From contig OZ220717.1 in assembly GCA_965116625.1 (NCBI GenBank), positions 682,001 through 746,000 of the forward strand: a DNA stretch of 64,000 bases, read 5' to 3'. Positions 35,091 to 43,838 of this stretch are shown here, in pieces (positions within the stretch are counted from its first letter, which is position 1; the number at the start of each line of letters is the position of its first letter). The notes beneath the pieces were generated by a model. That model was not told where the DNA came from. It searched no databases and worked only from the letters and a program-made list of their open reading frames with translations. Source of the stretch: VXNE01 sp965116625 (GTDB taxonomy: Bacteria; Pseudomonadota; Gammaproteobacteria; Pseudomonadales; Azotimanducaceae). Position numbers and translations under genes: made by a program.

Positions 35091-36053
35091 TCAGACCAAC
35101 TCCACGCTTCTCAGACGTCGGCCCGACGCGATCAACGCGCCGCACACCCCCAACAGTCCGCCGACGCCAAGCAGAACACCCATGAGCGGCACGCTTATTC
35201 CCTGCATTGCCAGGCGTTCGTGATAGCTGCTGAACAGTCTTTCGAGCGGCGCCTCGAGCGCGATCAGCAGACCCGACACAAGCATCGCTGCCACCACGCC
35301 ACCGCCGATACCATAGAAAAGGCCGTAGTACAGAAACGGTCTCCTCACGAACGCATTCGTCCCACCCACGAGCTTTTGAACCCTGAGTTCTTCCAGCCGC
35401 GATTCTATGACGAGGCGTACCGACGATGACGTGACCAGCGCGGCGCCGAGGCCGAATAGCCCCGCGAGGATCCAGCCCACCCGTCCGACAAGCGCGGAAA
35501 TGGCGCCCATCCTCTCCAGCCAGGCCTTCTCCATGGCGACTTCTTCAACGTGCTCGGCCGCGCCCAGCCCTTTGACCAGCGCCTGCAACTCCGCCTCTTC
35601 GACGCCATCGGCCACCGTCGCCCTGACCGATGCCGGCAGCGGATTCTCTCCGAGCACCTCCAATGCGTCCGCAATCGCGAGACCTTCGCTGAACTCCTCC
35701 AGTGCCTGCTCCGGAGTAATGACCCATGCCCGCTCGACTTCGGCCCTTGCATCTAGCCTCGCTGCAAGTGATCGGGCGAAACCAACCTCGGTGCCGGTCT
35801 GCAGGTACACCGTGAAACTCGGACGTCCGTCCCACTGCGAGGCAACGGCAGCGAGGTTGCGCTGCAGGATGTACAGCGCCGCCGGCAGCGCGAGTGATAT
35901 CCCCACCAGCAGCCACACAAGCAGGCTCGACCAAAGCCGCCGACAGGCGACGGTGAAGCAGTCCCGGCCGACGCGCCAATGATCCCGAAGCCACGCAAGC
36001 CTCGGACGCTCCACTGGCGGCCACGGATCCCCTGAACTGCGTTTGTTTCTCAC
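35091..36053 (-). CDS. ftsX: Cell-division protein FtsX
   Basis: Membrane partner of FtsE, transmitting ATP-driven signals to periplasmic amidase activation at the septum. 320 residues: cytoplasmic tail, first helix at about 40-62, large periplasmic domain (YLQTGTEVGFARSLAARLDAR ... AELQALVKGLG), then three more helices with the SRLEELRVQKLVGGTNAFVRRPFLYYG cytoplasmic loop. Starts with a GTG overlapping the ftsE stop (GTGA). Confidence 0.93.
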   Translation of the reverse strand: MRNKRSSGDPWPPVERPRLAWLRDHWRVGRDCFTVACRRLWSSLLVWLLVGISLALPAALYILQRNLAAVASQWDGRPSFTVYLQTGTEVGFARSLAARLDARAEVERAWVITPEQALEEFSEGLAIADALEVLGENPLPASVRATVADGVEEAELQALVKGLGAAEHVEEVAMEKAWLERMGAISALVGRVGWILAGLFGLGAALVTSSSVRLVIESRLEELRVQKLVGGTNAFVRRPFLYYGLFYGIGGGVVAAMLVSGLLIALEAPLERLFSSYHERLAMQGISVPLMGVLLGVGGLLGVCGALIASGRRLRSVELV

Positions 36054-36727
36054 GTCGTGGGGGCCTCGTCCCGAACGACCCGGCCCTGATCGAGTTCGAT
36101 AACACGAACTCCCATCGTCTCGATGAGTTCATGGTCATGGCTCGCGACGATAACCGTTGCCCCGATCCGCCGAAAGTTCACAAAAAGGCCCATGACGTCT
36201 CGCGACAACCCTGGGTCGAGATTGCCCGTCGGCTCGTCCGCCAGTAACAGTTTCGGACGGTTCACGACAGCCCGGGCGATTCCGACCCGCTGCTGCTCCC
36301 CCGCCGAGAGGTGGCCCGGGTAGAGCCTTTCCCTGGAGAGGAGCCCCACCATCGACAGCGCCGCGCGGGCCCGCGTGGCAATGTCCCTCCTGCGCATGCT
36401 CGTGACCAGGAGCGGCAGGGCGACGTTCTCGAGCACCGTGCGATCCGCCAGCAGGTGATGGTCCTGAAACACTGCCCCCAGGTGCTGCCGATAGCTCGGC
36501 ACGCGGCGCCTCGGAAGCTGGCAGATGTTGACGCCATTGACGACGATCTGCCCCTGCGTGGGAACCTGCAATCGCAGCAGGAGCTTGAGGAACGTGCTCT
36601 TCCCCGCGCCCGAATGCCCCGTGAGGAACGCCATGGAGCCTTCCTCGAAAGTGAGCGAGACGTCGCGCAGGGCTTCCTGTCCATTGTCGAAGCGCTGCGT
36701 AACGCCGAGCATGGAGATGCTACCCAC
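36050..36727 (-). CDS. ftsE: Cell-division ATP-binding protein FtsE
   Basis: ABC ATPase of the FtsEX divisome complex. 225 residues from GTG 36727, which has GGGAG eight bases upstream and overlaps the end of ftsY by 8 bases. Walker A GHSGAGKST near residue 42, VFQDHHLLADRTVLENVALPL, signature HLSAGEQQRVGIARAVVNRP near 140, Walker B LLLADEPTGNLD near 160. ATG 36712 would remove five residues. Confidence 0.94.
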   Translation of the reverse strand: MGSISMLGVTQRFDNGQEALRDVSLTFEEGSMAFLTGHSGAGKSTFLKLLLRLQVPTQGQIVVNGVNICQLPRRRVPSYRQHLGAVFQDHHLLADRTVLENVALPLLVTSMRRRDIATRARAALSMVGLLSRERLYPGHLSAGEQQRVGIARAVVNRPKLLLADEPTGNLDPGLSRDVMGLFVNFRRIGATVIVASHDHELIETMGVRVIELDQGRVVRDEAPTT

Positions 36728-37814
36728 GTGCGGTTCTCCCTGATTCCTCGCGCGACCGTTCCCTGCCGCTTGCCAGCAGCGCATCGACGAACTCTCGGGC
36801 ATCGAAGGGCCGCAGGTCCTCGACCCGCTCGCCCACTCCGATGTAGTACACAGGGAGTGCTTTTTCGCCGACCCTGTCCGACGCGTGCCGGGCGGCGATG
36901 GCGAAAAGGATTCCGGCCCGGGCCGAGCCGTCTAGCTTTGCCACGATCAGCCCGGTCAGGCCAACTGCGTCGTCGAACCGGGCCACCTGGCCCAGCGCGT
37001 TCTGGCCGATCCCGGCATCAAGCACCAGTATCACTTCATGGGGCGCGGTGGAATCGAAACGCCCCACCACGCGTTTGACCTTCGACAGCTCGTCCATCAG
37101 GTTGACCTGTGCCTGCAGCCGCCCCGCCGTGTCCGCCAGGACGACGTCGATTCCGCGGGCGCGAGCCGCCTCGATGGCATCGAAGATCACCGAAGCGCTG
37201 TCCGCGCCGCGCTCCTGGGCGATCACGGCCACGTCGTTGCGCCGGCCCCACTCGATGAGTTGCTCTATCGCGGCGGCGCGGAATGTATCCCCCGCCGCCA
37301 GCAGCACCGAGCGACCTTCGTCGCGAAGCTGCTTCGCCAGCTTCCCTATCGTCGTCGTCTTGCCCGCGCCGTTGACGCCGACCACCAGCACCACAAAGGG
37401 CCGCCGCTCGGGATCGATCCTAAACGGCCTGGTCATGGGTGCGAGCACTTCCTCCAGTTCGTCTCGCAGGGCACCGCGCAACGCGCCCGCGTCGGAGAGT
37501 TCCCTCCGCGATACCCGCTTCGCGATCGCATCGACGATCCGCTGCGTCGCATCCACCCCTACATCCGTTCCCAGCAGCGCGGCCTCCAGATCCTCCAGCG
37601 CAGCCTGATCGATCACGCGCTCGCCGAGCAGCAGGTTGCCGGCGATCTCCGCGAGTCTGTCCCGGGTCCTGTGGAGGCGTTGCCAGACGCCCGAGTCGGG
37701 CCGGGCCGCGGGCGGAACCGAAGGCGATGGCTTTGGGGCACTTTCTTCGTTCAACGCAAACTCATATATTCCGTCGGCGGCTGCGGCAGCACGGTTCCGG
37801 ACAGCGCCGGTCAT
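36720..37814 (-). CDS. ftsY: Signal recognition particle receptor FtsY
   Basis: SRP receptor GTPase for co-translational membrane targeting. About 364 residues with a short N-terminal extension and an intact NG domain: GVNGAGKTTTIGKLA near 163, AAGDTFRAAAIEQL, VVLADTAGRLQ, and VAKLDGSARAGILF. The acidic A domain seen in E. coli is almost absent. The start is uncertain. ATG 37814 overlaps the divergent rsmD start codon, leaving no promoter; an in-frame TTG at 37754 would give 344 residues and a 58-base intergenic region. Confidence 0.88.
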   Translation of the reverse strand: MTGAVRNRAAAAADGIYEFALNEESAPKPSPSVPPAARPDSGVWQRLHRTRDRLAEIAGNLLLGERVIDQAALEDLEAALLGTDVGVDATQRIVDAIAKRVSRRELSDAGALRGALRDELEEVLAPMTRPFRIDPERRPFVVLVVGVNGAGKTTTIGKLAKQLRDEGRSVLLAAGDTFRAAAIEQLIEWGRRNDVAVIAQERGADSASVIFDAIEAARARGIDVVLADTAGRLQAQVNLMDELSKVKRVVGRFDSTAPHEVILVLDAGIGQNALGQVARFDDAVGLTGLIVAKLDGSARAGILFAIAARHASDRVGEKALPVYYIGVGERVEDLRPFDAREFVDALLASGRERSREESGRTARG

Positions 37815-38418
37815 GGCGAGACGAACAGTACGCATTATCGGCGGTAAGTGGAAAGGGCGAAAGATCGAGGTCGTCCAGCGCCCGTCTCTGCGGCCCACCA
37901 TGGACCGGGTTCGCGAGACCGTGTTCAACTGGCTGGACACCGACATCGAGGGGGCCCGCGTCCTGGACCTGTTCGCCGGGACCGGCGCACTCGCCTTCGA
38001 AGCGCTGTCGCGGGGCGCGGCATTCGCGACGCTCGTCGAGCACGACCAGCGGACGGCATCCGCATTGCGCGCACAAGCGGCACGCCTGCATGCGGTATGC
38101 GAAATCCACAACGTTCCCGCGTTGCCCTGGCTTCGCCGCCAGCCTGAATGGAGATGGGACATCGTATTCGTCGATCCCCCGTTCGAGCGCCCGCAACGCA
38201 TGCGGGGCGGGCACGCCTCGGGCAGAAGTTCCCCGGCAGCAAAGGTCCTCGCACTGCTCCGGCAATACGACACGACCGTGTATCTCGAGTCTCGCTCTGC
38301 CACCGACATCCCCGGCTGGACCACGATCAAGCAGTCGCGGGCGGGCGACTGCCGCTTTCGGTTGCTGCGTCCGAGCCTGTGCTACGATGATGCGCCGGAC
38401 GCCCCCAGTGCGCGATGA
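37813..38418 (+). CDS. rsmD: 16S rRNA (guanine966-N2)-methyltransferase RsmD
   Basis: Modifies G966 of 16S rRNA. 201 residues: MARRTVRIIGGKWKGRKIEV, RPTMDRVRETVFNWL, SAM motif VLDLFAGTGALAFEALSRGA near residue 49, and catalytic VDPPFERP near 121 (the DPPF motif). Divergent from ftsY, as in enterobacteria and Pseudomonas. Followed 51 bases later by coaD. Confidence 0.92.
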   Translation: MARRTVRIIGGKWKGRKIEVVQRPSLRPTMDRVRETVFNWLDTDIEGARVLDLFAGTGALAFEALSRGAAFATLVEHDQRTASALRAQAARLHAVCEIHNVPALPWLRRQPEWRWDIVFVDPPFERPQRMRGGHASGRSSPAAKVLALLRQYDTTVYLESRSATDIPGWTTIKQSRAGDCRFRLLRPSLCYDDAPDAPSAR

Positions 38419-38469
38419 CCGCATTGGCGATGGCAGGGTGTCCGCCCGAACCCCCCGGCTGAAGGCCCC

Positions 38470-38955
38470 ATGACAACCGTCGTATATCCAGGCAGTTTCA
38501 ATCCGATCACGAACGGGCATACGGACCTGGTCAGGCGCGCATTGAAGCTCTTCGACCGCGTGGTCGTCGCCATCGGAATGTCAGCGAAAAAGGATCCGGA
38601 GGTCCATCTCGCGGAGCGCGTCGAGCTCTGCCGCGTGGTGCTTGCCGAGTTCGGCGACCGCATCGAGGTCGAGGGATTCAACACGCTGCTCGTCGACTAC
38701 GTGCACACCAAGGGCACCATATTCATCCTGCGCGGGTTGCGCACGATGGCGGATTTCGAGTACGAGTTTCAGATGGCGGAAATGAACCGCTCCATGGACG
38801 ATTCCATCGAGTACGTCTTCCTGCCCCCGTCACTCGAAAGCTCGTTCGTGTCTTCGTCCCTGGTGCGGGAGATCGCCGCGCTCCACGGCGACATCTCGGA
38901 ATTCGTCCATCCGGCGGTCGTCGACTACTACCGAAAACTACGGGACGACGGTTAG
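38470..38955 (+). CDS. coaD: Phosphopantetheine adenylyltransferase
   Basis: Fourth step of CoA synthesis (4'-phosphopantetheine plus ATP to dephospho-CoA). 161 residues. VVYPGSFNPITNGHTDLVRRALKLFD with the nucleotidyltransferase T/HxGH-type motif (NGHTD), IFILRGLRTMADFEYEFQMAEMNR near 84-107, and SSFVSSSLVREIAALHGDISEFVHP near 128. Ends the conserved Pseudomonas-like block. Confidence 0.95.
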   Translation: MTTVVYPGSFNPITNGHTDLVRRALKLFDRVVVAIGMSAKKDPEVHLAERVELCRVVLAEFGDRIEVEGFNTLLVDYVHTKGTIFILRGLRTMADFEYEFQMAEMNRSMDDSIEYVFLPPSLESSFVSSSLVREIAALHGDISEFVHPAVVDYYRKLRDDG

Positions 38956-39000
38956 CCACCGGCCAGGATTGCCGTTGCGGCTACCGCCGCGCCGGTCTGG

Positions 39001-39843
39001 CTACAGTGTTCTTTCCCGCATGGCATCCGCCAGCTTCGCCCAATGGCGCTCCGGGAGTACGCCGTGGCCAATGCCGTCCAAGACCAGGAGCTTCCCATCC
39101 GGAAAACACCCGACGTGGAACTTCGAGACCTCGAGGGATAGCAGGGGGTCCTTCTCCGGATGCACGACGAGCACCGGAACCCTGACCTGCCCGAGGCGTT
39201 CGGTCCGATCACCGGCGGTCGGCATGACGGCGCTCTGTATGTCTCCCCTCGCGAGCGACGCGCCCCGTTGCGCGGACTCCCTGCGGCGAGCCTCGTAGTC
39301 CTCTTCGTCGAAACTCTCCCTCGCCATGTCGGCAAACCGCTCCTTGTGCAGCCGACTGAGTCCTTCCGGATCCGTGGGGAACGGCGACATGGCTCTCCGC
39401 GGCCGCCGCGGACCGGTACGCCTGCCGGTGGTGGTGGCGAGTGACACGAGCGACAGCACGCGATCCGGATGTTCTATGGCCACCAGGTGGGAAACGGTAG
39501 CGCCAAAGGCAAATCCCGCCACGTGCGCCTTCTCGATGCCGAGTGCGTCGAGCAGGCCCACCGCATCGGCCGCGAGGTCCGACATGGTGTAGGGAGGGTT
39601 GTCGGGATCGGGGACGTCGACATCGGTCCGGGTACTCAGGCCCGCATCGCGGTGGTCGTAGCGGATCACCCGGAACCCGCGACGGCCAAGCACCTCGCAG
39701 AACCCCCTCGGCCAGAGCGTCAGGTCCGAGAACCAGCCGGTGAGCAATAGGAAGACCGGATCGTCCCCGTTTCCGAACGACTGGTAGGCCAGTCGCAGCG
39801 AGCCGGCGGACGTGAATACGGTGGCGAACTGATCTTGTGGCAG
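39001..39843 (-). CDS. Alpha/beta-hydrolase-fold protein with alanine at the nucleophile position; CTG start
   Basis: Cytoplasmic alpha/beta-hydrolase homologue of about 280 residues. The N-terminal strand (SLRLAYQSFGNGDDPVFLLLTGW) precedes every ATG, GTG or TTG that could serve. The only candidate covering it is CTG 39843, with GGGAGAG eight bases upstream; TTG 39747 would remove the first 32 residues. The nucleophile elbow reads VAGFAFGAT, with Ala112 where Ser is expected. The later Asp (VHPEKDPL) and His (DGIGHGVLPERHW) are kept. Probably a pseudo-enzyme or a decaying gene. 21 bases after, and in frame with, the aldo/keto reductase. Confidence 0.65.
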   Translation of the reverse strand: MPQDQFATVFTSAGSLRLAYQSFGNGDDPVFLLLTGWFSDLTLWPRGFCEVLGRRGFRVIRYDHRDAGLSTRTDVDVPDPDNPPYTMSDLAADAVGLLDALGIEKAHVAGFAFGATVSHLVAIEHPDRVLSLVSLATTTGRRTGPRRPRRAMSPFPTDPEGLSRLHKERFADMARESFDEEDYEARRRESAQRGASLARGDIQSAVMPTAGDRTERLGQVRVPVLVVHPEKDPLLSLEVSKFHVGCFPDGKLLVLDGIGHGVLPERHWAKLADAMRERTL

Positions 39844-39864
39844 GGGTATGGCTCTCCCGTTCGA

Positions 39865-40824
39865 TTACCAGGCGTAGGCTTCGGGGGCGGGTCCGGGACC
39901 CGGGAACATGCGATCGAGCCGTTGCAGTGTCTCCTCGTCGAGCTCGATATCGATGGCTTCGACGCTCGCCTCGAGTTGCTCCATGGTGCGTGGACCGATG
40001 ATCGGTGCCGTTACGCCGGGGCGGTGCGCGACCCATGAGAGCGCAACGCTTGCGGGCGGATGTCCGATTTCGCCGCACAACGCTTCGAACGCATCGGCCT
40101 TTGGGTGTCTTTCCTGGATGGCCCGCCGACCTTCGTTGCTGTCCGGCGTTCCTCCAAGCTTGCCGCTCGCGTGCGGACTGTAGACCAGGAGTCCCATCCC
40201 GTAATCGAGGCATGCGGGTATGACTTCGAGTTCCACGCTGCGGTTCGCCAGGTTGTAGATGCTCTGCTCGGACGCGAACCCGAGGGAGTTGCGGCGCCGC
40301 GCGGCCTCCTGCGCCTGCGCGATGTGCCAGCCGGCGTAGTTGGAACTGCCGACATACGTGATCTTGCCTTGGGCGATCAGAACCTCCATCGCCTGCCAGA
40401 GTTCTTCCCAGGGCACGTTTCGGTCGACGTGATGGGTCTGGTAAAGGTCGATGTGGTCCGTCTGCAGCCGTTTCAGGCTCGCGTCCACGGCGGCGCGGAT
40501 GTTGGCCGCCGACAGTCCGTGCTCGTTCGGCCCCGTCGGGCCCTTGTCCGTGTCGCCCCACTCTTTCGGCTTGCAGTACACCTTGGTGGCGAGAACGACC
40601 TTCTCCCGGCGTCCCCCGCCCTCGGCAAGCCAGCGTCCAAGCAACTCTTCCGACCTGCCCGCGTTGTAGTTGTTGGCCGTGTCGAGGTGATTGATGCCGA
40701 GTTCCAGCGCGCGGTCCAGAATCGCGAACGAATCGGCTTCGTTCGTATAGGAAGAGAAGTTGACGGTGCCGAGGACCACCGGGCTGATTCTCAAGCCCGT
40801 GCGGCCCAGTTGCCTGTACTCCAT
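39865..40824 (-). CDS. Aldo/keto reductase
   Basis: NADPH-dependent (alpha/beta)8-barrel oxidoreductase, 319 residues from ATG 40824 (MEYRQLGRTGLRISPVVLGTVNF). Catalytic set: Asp in HLDTANNY near residue 49, Tyr in the same segment, Lys in VLATKVY near 78, and the His in LYQTHHVDRNVPWEE near 121. The C-terminal coenzyme loop PIIGPRTMEQLEASVEAIDIEL is present. Substrate unknown. Divergent from the alcohol dehydrogenase gene. Confidence 0.88.
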   Translation of the reverse strand: MEYRQLGRTGLRISPVVLGTVNFSSYTNEADSFAILDRALELGINHLDTANNYNAGRSEELLGRWLAEGGGRREKVVLATKVYCKPKEWGDTDKGPTGPNEHGLSAANIRAAVDASLKRLQTDHIDLYQTHHVDRNVPWEELWQAMEVLIAQGKITYVGSSNYAGWHIAQAQEAARRRNSLGFASEQSIYNLANRSVELEVIPACLDYGMGLLVYSPHASGKLGGTPDSNEGRRAIQERHPKADAFEALCGEIGHPPASVALSWVAHRPGVTAPIIGPRTMEQLEASVEAIDIELDEETLQRLDRMFPGPGPAPEAYAW

Positions 40825-40934
40825 GGATCCCCCGGATCGGACTGTTTCCAAAGCCGGAAAGACTAGCAAATGATGCGCGCAGGCCAACGCGTTAAGCTCT
40901 CTCGATACCCGAGTGGACCAAAGGCCTCGTTTCA

Positions 40935-41954
40935 ATGAAAACCGTTCAGATGCTGGGCAATCGGCAGGTGCGGGTGATCGACGTGCCGGAACCGGAACCC
41001 GAGAACGACCGGGTCGTCGTCAAGATCATGTCGTCCGCGTTGTGCGGATCGGAACGCCACACCTACCATGGCGCGAACACCGTGGACGGACCTCGCTACA
41101 ACGCAGGCCATGAGGGCACCGGGATCGTCTGCAAGGTCGACCGTTCCTCGCGCGTCAGGGAAGGCGACCGCGTGGCGCTGTACGCGGGCACTCCCTGCGG
41201 CCATTGCCGCTTCTGCCTCGAAGGCCACTGGGTACTCTGCGAGCGGCGCGACTCGGCGCCGGCGCGCTTTCCGGGCAATCACTCCCAGTACGTCGCGGTC
41301 GGGGACCGGGCGTGTTTGCCGCTGGCGGATGACGTTTCGTTCGAGACCGGCGCCCTGATCGGTGACGTCCTGGGGACTCCCTATCGGGCGGTCAAACGTC
41401 TCAACGTGACCGCGTTCGACACGGTCCTGATCACCGGTCAGGGCCCGATCGGCCTGGCGGCAACCCTGTTGTGCAAGTTCCTGAACGCGTTCGTCATCGT
41501 GCTGGACATCAACGAGTATCGGCTGGGCCACGCGCGAAAGTGCGGTGCGGACGTGTGTGTCAATCCGGCTGACGAAACCGATGTGATCGCGCGGCTGCAG
41601 GATGCCGCCGGACCAGAAGGAATCGATGTTGCCCTCGACTGCTCGGCGAATTCCGATGCCCAGACCCTGTGCCTCGACGCCCTGCGGCGGGGCGGCAGGA
41701 TGGCCTTCATCGGCGTTACGGACCAGGGGCCGAGGATCAACACCATCGAGCACTTCACGAAAAAGGAACTGGAACTGATCGGCACCTGGTACTCCAGACC
41801 AGGGGACCACCGGGAACTGGAGGCGCTGGTACGGCGCGGATTGCCCGCCGCCGAACTCATCACCCACAGTTTCGGGATCGACGCCGCGACCGAGGCGTTC
41901 GATACGTTCTTCGGCGGAGCCGCGATGAAGGTGATGCTCGACCCGTGGCGATGA
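40935..41954 (+). CDS. Zinc-dependent medium-chain alcohol dehydrogenase
   Basis: MDR-family NAD(P)-dependent dehydrogenase, 339 residues. Catalytic-zinc residues in SALCGSERHTYHG (C37) and NAGHEGTG (H58-E59). The structural-zinc loop CGHCRFCLEGHWVLC carries all four cysteines near residues 91-105. The Rossmann motif GQGPIGLAA is near residue 170. It resembles threonine or polyol dehydrogenases. Its last bases overlap the next gene (ATGA). Confidence 0.88.
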   Translation: MKTVQMLGNRQVRVIDVPEPEPENDRVVVKIMSSALCGSERHTYHGANTVDGPRYNAGHEGTGIVCKVDRSSRVREGDRVALYAGTPCGHCRFCLEGHWVLCERRDSAPARFPGNHSQYVAVGDRACLPLADDVSFETGALIGDVLGTPYRAVKRLNVTAFDTVLITGQGPIGLAATLLCKFLNAFVIVLDINEYRLGHARKCGADVCVNPADETDVIARLQDAAGPEGIDVALDCSANSDAQTLCLDALRRGGRMAFIGVTDQGPRINTIEHFTKKELELIGTWYSRPGDHRELEALVRRGLPAAELITHSFGIDAATEAFDTFFGGAAMKVMLDPWR

Positions 41955-42850
41955 ACACCATGATGCCGAATCCGGCGCGCCGGGGATCCGCCTGCCTATG
42001 GCAAGCGGCTCCTCTGGTAGCTCTGATATTCGCCATGGCCAGCTACGGAGCAGGCAATGAGGGGCAGACCGGCGAGGCAGGCGAACGAGCGCCTGATTCC
42101 ACGCCACTTCTCGCAGAGGACAACACGGGGCGTGTATTCGACAGAAGCTTCAACATGTTCTACTGCGGGCGCTGTCCGCGCGACCCCATTCTGGACTGGC
42201 GCTCCGACTTCTCGAACAGCTTCCTGGGTGAGAGCGAAACCTGTTCCTACGCGCCTACGATGCTCGTCGACGGGGATCGGCTAACTGGCTGGGCGGAAGG
42301 TGACGAAGGCGACGGCATCGGGGTCGAAGTGGTGGTCCCGTCGTTCCTCGATCTGACCGCACCGGTCCGGATCTGGGCCGGCTACGGCAAGTCCCCGGAA
42401 ATCTTCGCCGCAAACGGGCGGCCCAAGAGGATGCGCGTGACCGTACTGCGCTTGCGCGCCATAGAAAACCCCGACCCGCATGACGCGACCGGGTGCAGCG
42501 CTGACACCTACGTGGAGCCCGTGGTGGTTGCCGGGCACGAGGTCGATCTCCGCGACTTTAACGGTTACCAGGAACTCCCGATCCCCGGCTTTCAGATCGA
42601 ACACTACCTGGAGTATCCCGCGGAGTGGTTGCTCATGGACGGCACGGAGAGGGTTCTCTACCAGGAGAGGGTGGATGCGGGCGAGGCGGCACCCTACGAA
42701 CGGGAGCCTAAGGAGTACGCCTACCTGCTCGGGTTGACGCTCTTGGAGGTATACCCAGGAACCAAGTACCCTGACACTGTCATCAGCGAGGTCAGCAACG
42801 GGTTGTCGCATTGGCTGACGACGCCGGACCCCATGACGAGGTTGCGCTGA
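41951..42850 (+). CDS. Exported protein with a NADase-type glycan-binding (discoidin-like) domain
   Basis: 299 residues. Hydrophobic signal at about 12-34 (ACLWQAAPLVALIFAMASYGAG). The segment SDFSNSFLGESETCSYAPTMLVDGDRLTGWAEGDEGDGIGVEVVVP resembles galactose-binding-like domains that place a D-G-D-x-x-T-x-W motif before a beta-sandwich; paired cysteines are also present. Overlaps the dehydrogenase stop by ATGA, so it is co-translated with it, though a link in function is not obvious. Otherwise unrecognised. Confidence 0.55.
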   Translation: MNTMMPNPARRGSACLWQAAPLVALIFAMASYGAGNEGQTGEAGERAPDSTPLLAEDNTGRVFDRSFNMFYCGRCPRDPILDWRSDFSNSFLGESETCSYAPTMLVDGDRLTGWAEGDEGDGIGVEVVVPSFLDLTAPVRIWAGYGKSPEIFAANGRPKRMRVTVLRLRAIENPDPHDATGCSADTYVEPVVVAGHEVDLRDFNGYQELPIPGFQIEHYLEYPAEWLLMDGTERVLYQERVDAGEAAPYEREPKEYAYLLGLTLLEVYPGTKYPDTVISEVSNGLSHWLTTPDPMTRLR

Positions 42851-42869
42851 GACCATTCAGCGGACGTGG

Positions 42870-43352
42870 CTATTTCCCTTTGTCAGCCGGAGTCGCGCCC
42901 AAGCTCACCGCCTGCCGATACGCTGTCAAACCGATGGCAACTACCAGCACTACCTTCAAGAACTCCAGCACCGTGTAGATCCAGTGCAAGGATGAAGGCG
43001 GCACGTCCTCGCCGTCGATGACCGTCTGCACCCGGGAATCGAGGATCGGCAGCATCCATACGTACTGGCACAGCAGGATCAGGACGATGACGCCAAGCAG
43101 CGTGAGTTCACGGCGCCTTGGTGTGGTAACCCAGACCGTTGCGGCCAACGCCACCACGGCCGCGCACTCGATCCACTTCAGTGCTTCAAAGGTCACTCGG
43201 CCAACGGCAAGTGCGTCGGCGAGGGAGAGTGACGGTGCGAGGAACTTGACCGGTGTCGCGACGAAGCTGACCCCGAGCACCAGGCCCGCCCAGAGCCAGG
43301 CGAGTAGTGTCACCGCCAGGCGCGCGCGGCGGTCCCGATCGGCACGGTTCAC
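42870..43352 (-). CDS. Small integral membrane protein, DUF4149/TMEM205-like
   Basis: 160 residues with four predicted membrane helices (about 10-30, 48-66, 80-98 and 128-147). The first helix motif WAGLVLGVSFVATPVKFLAPSLSL and the RVTFEALKWIE segment suggest the DUF4149/TMEM205-like group. No function is established. Convergent with the glycan-binding gene and 27 bases downstream of the VOC gene on the same strand. Confidence 0.6.
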   Translation of the reverse strand: MNRADRDRRARLAVTLLAWLWAGLVLGVSFVATPVKFLAPSLSLADALAVGRVTFEALKWIECAAVVALAATVWVTTPRRRELTLLGVIVLILLCQYVWMLPILDSRVQTVIDGEDVPPSSLHWIYTVLEFLKVVLVVAIGLTAYRQAVSLGATPADKGK

Positions 43353-43379
43353 CAGCGAACTCCGCGACCTTGTGCCGCT

Positions 43380-43799
43380 TCAGTCCGCCGGCAAGGCGTA
43401 GTTCACCATCCAGTTGATGCCGAATCTGTCGGTCCACATGCCGTAGTACGAACCCCAGAACGTATCCTGCAGGGGCATGGTCACGGACCCGCCATCCGAC
43501 AACTTCGCGAACACCTCGTCGCAGTGTTCGCGGCTTTGGCCGACGATGGAGATGGAGAAATTGTTGCCGACGGAAACCGGCGGGCCGAACTGGCTGTTGT
43601 CGCTGCCCATCAGCACGCTGTCGCCGATAGGCAGCGAGACGTGCATCACGTTGTCTTTCTCGTCATCGCCCACCGGCATGTCGTCCGGTCCTTCCGCAAA
43701 CGTCAAGAAGGCCGCGAAGTCCCCGCCGAAGACAGACCGGTAGAACTCGAAGGCCTCGCGGCAGTTGCCGTCGAAAGTCAGGTATATGTTGAGAGACAC
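43380..43799 (-). CDS. VOC superfamily (PhnB-like) protein
   Basis: 139-residue vicinal-oxygen-chelate fold protein: MSLNIYLTFDGNCREAFEFYRSVFGG at the N-terminus, VMHVSLPIGDSVLMGSD near 55, and the C-terminal DTFWGSYYGMWTDRFGINWMVNY, all typical of the PhnB/3-demethylubiquinone-like branch. Start taken at GTG 43799; a TTG at 43817 is an alternative. Enzymatic activity is not predictable. Confidence 0.8.
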   Translation of the reverse strand: MSLNIYLTFDGNCREAFEFYRSVFGGDFAAFLTFAEGPDDMPVGDDEKDNVMHVSLPIGDSVLMGSDNSQFGPPVSVGNNFSISIVGQSREHCDEVFAKLSDGGSVTMPLQDTFWGSYYGMWTDRFGINWMVNYALPAD

Positions 43800-43838
43800 G
43801 TCGATTCTCGTTCCCAAATTGTGACAACGCCCTGTCTG

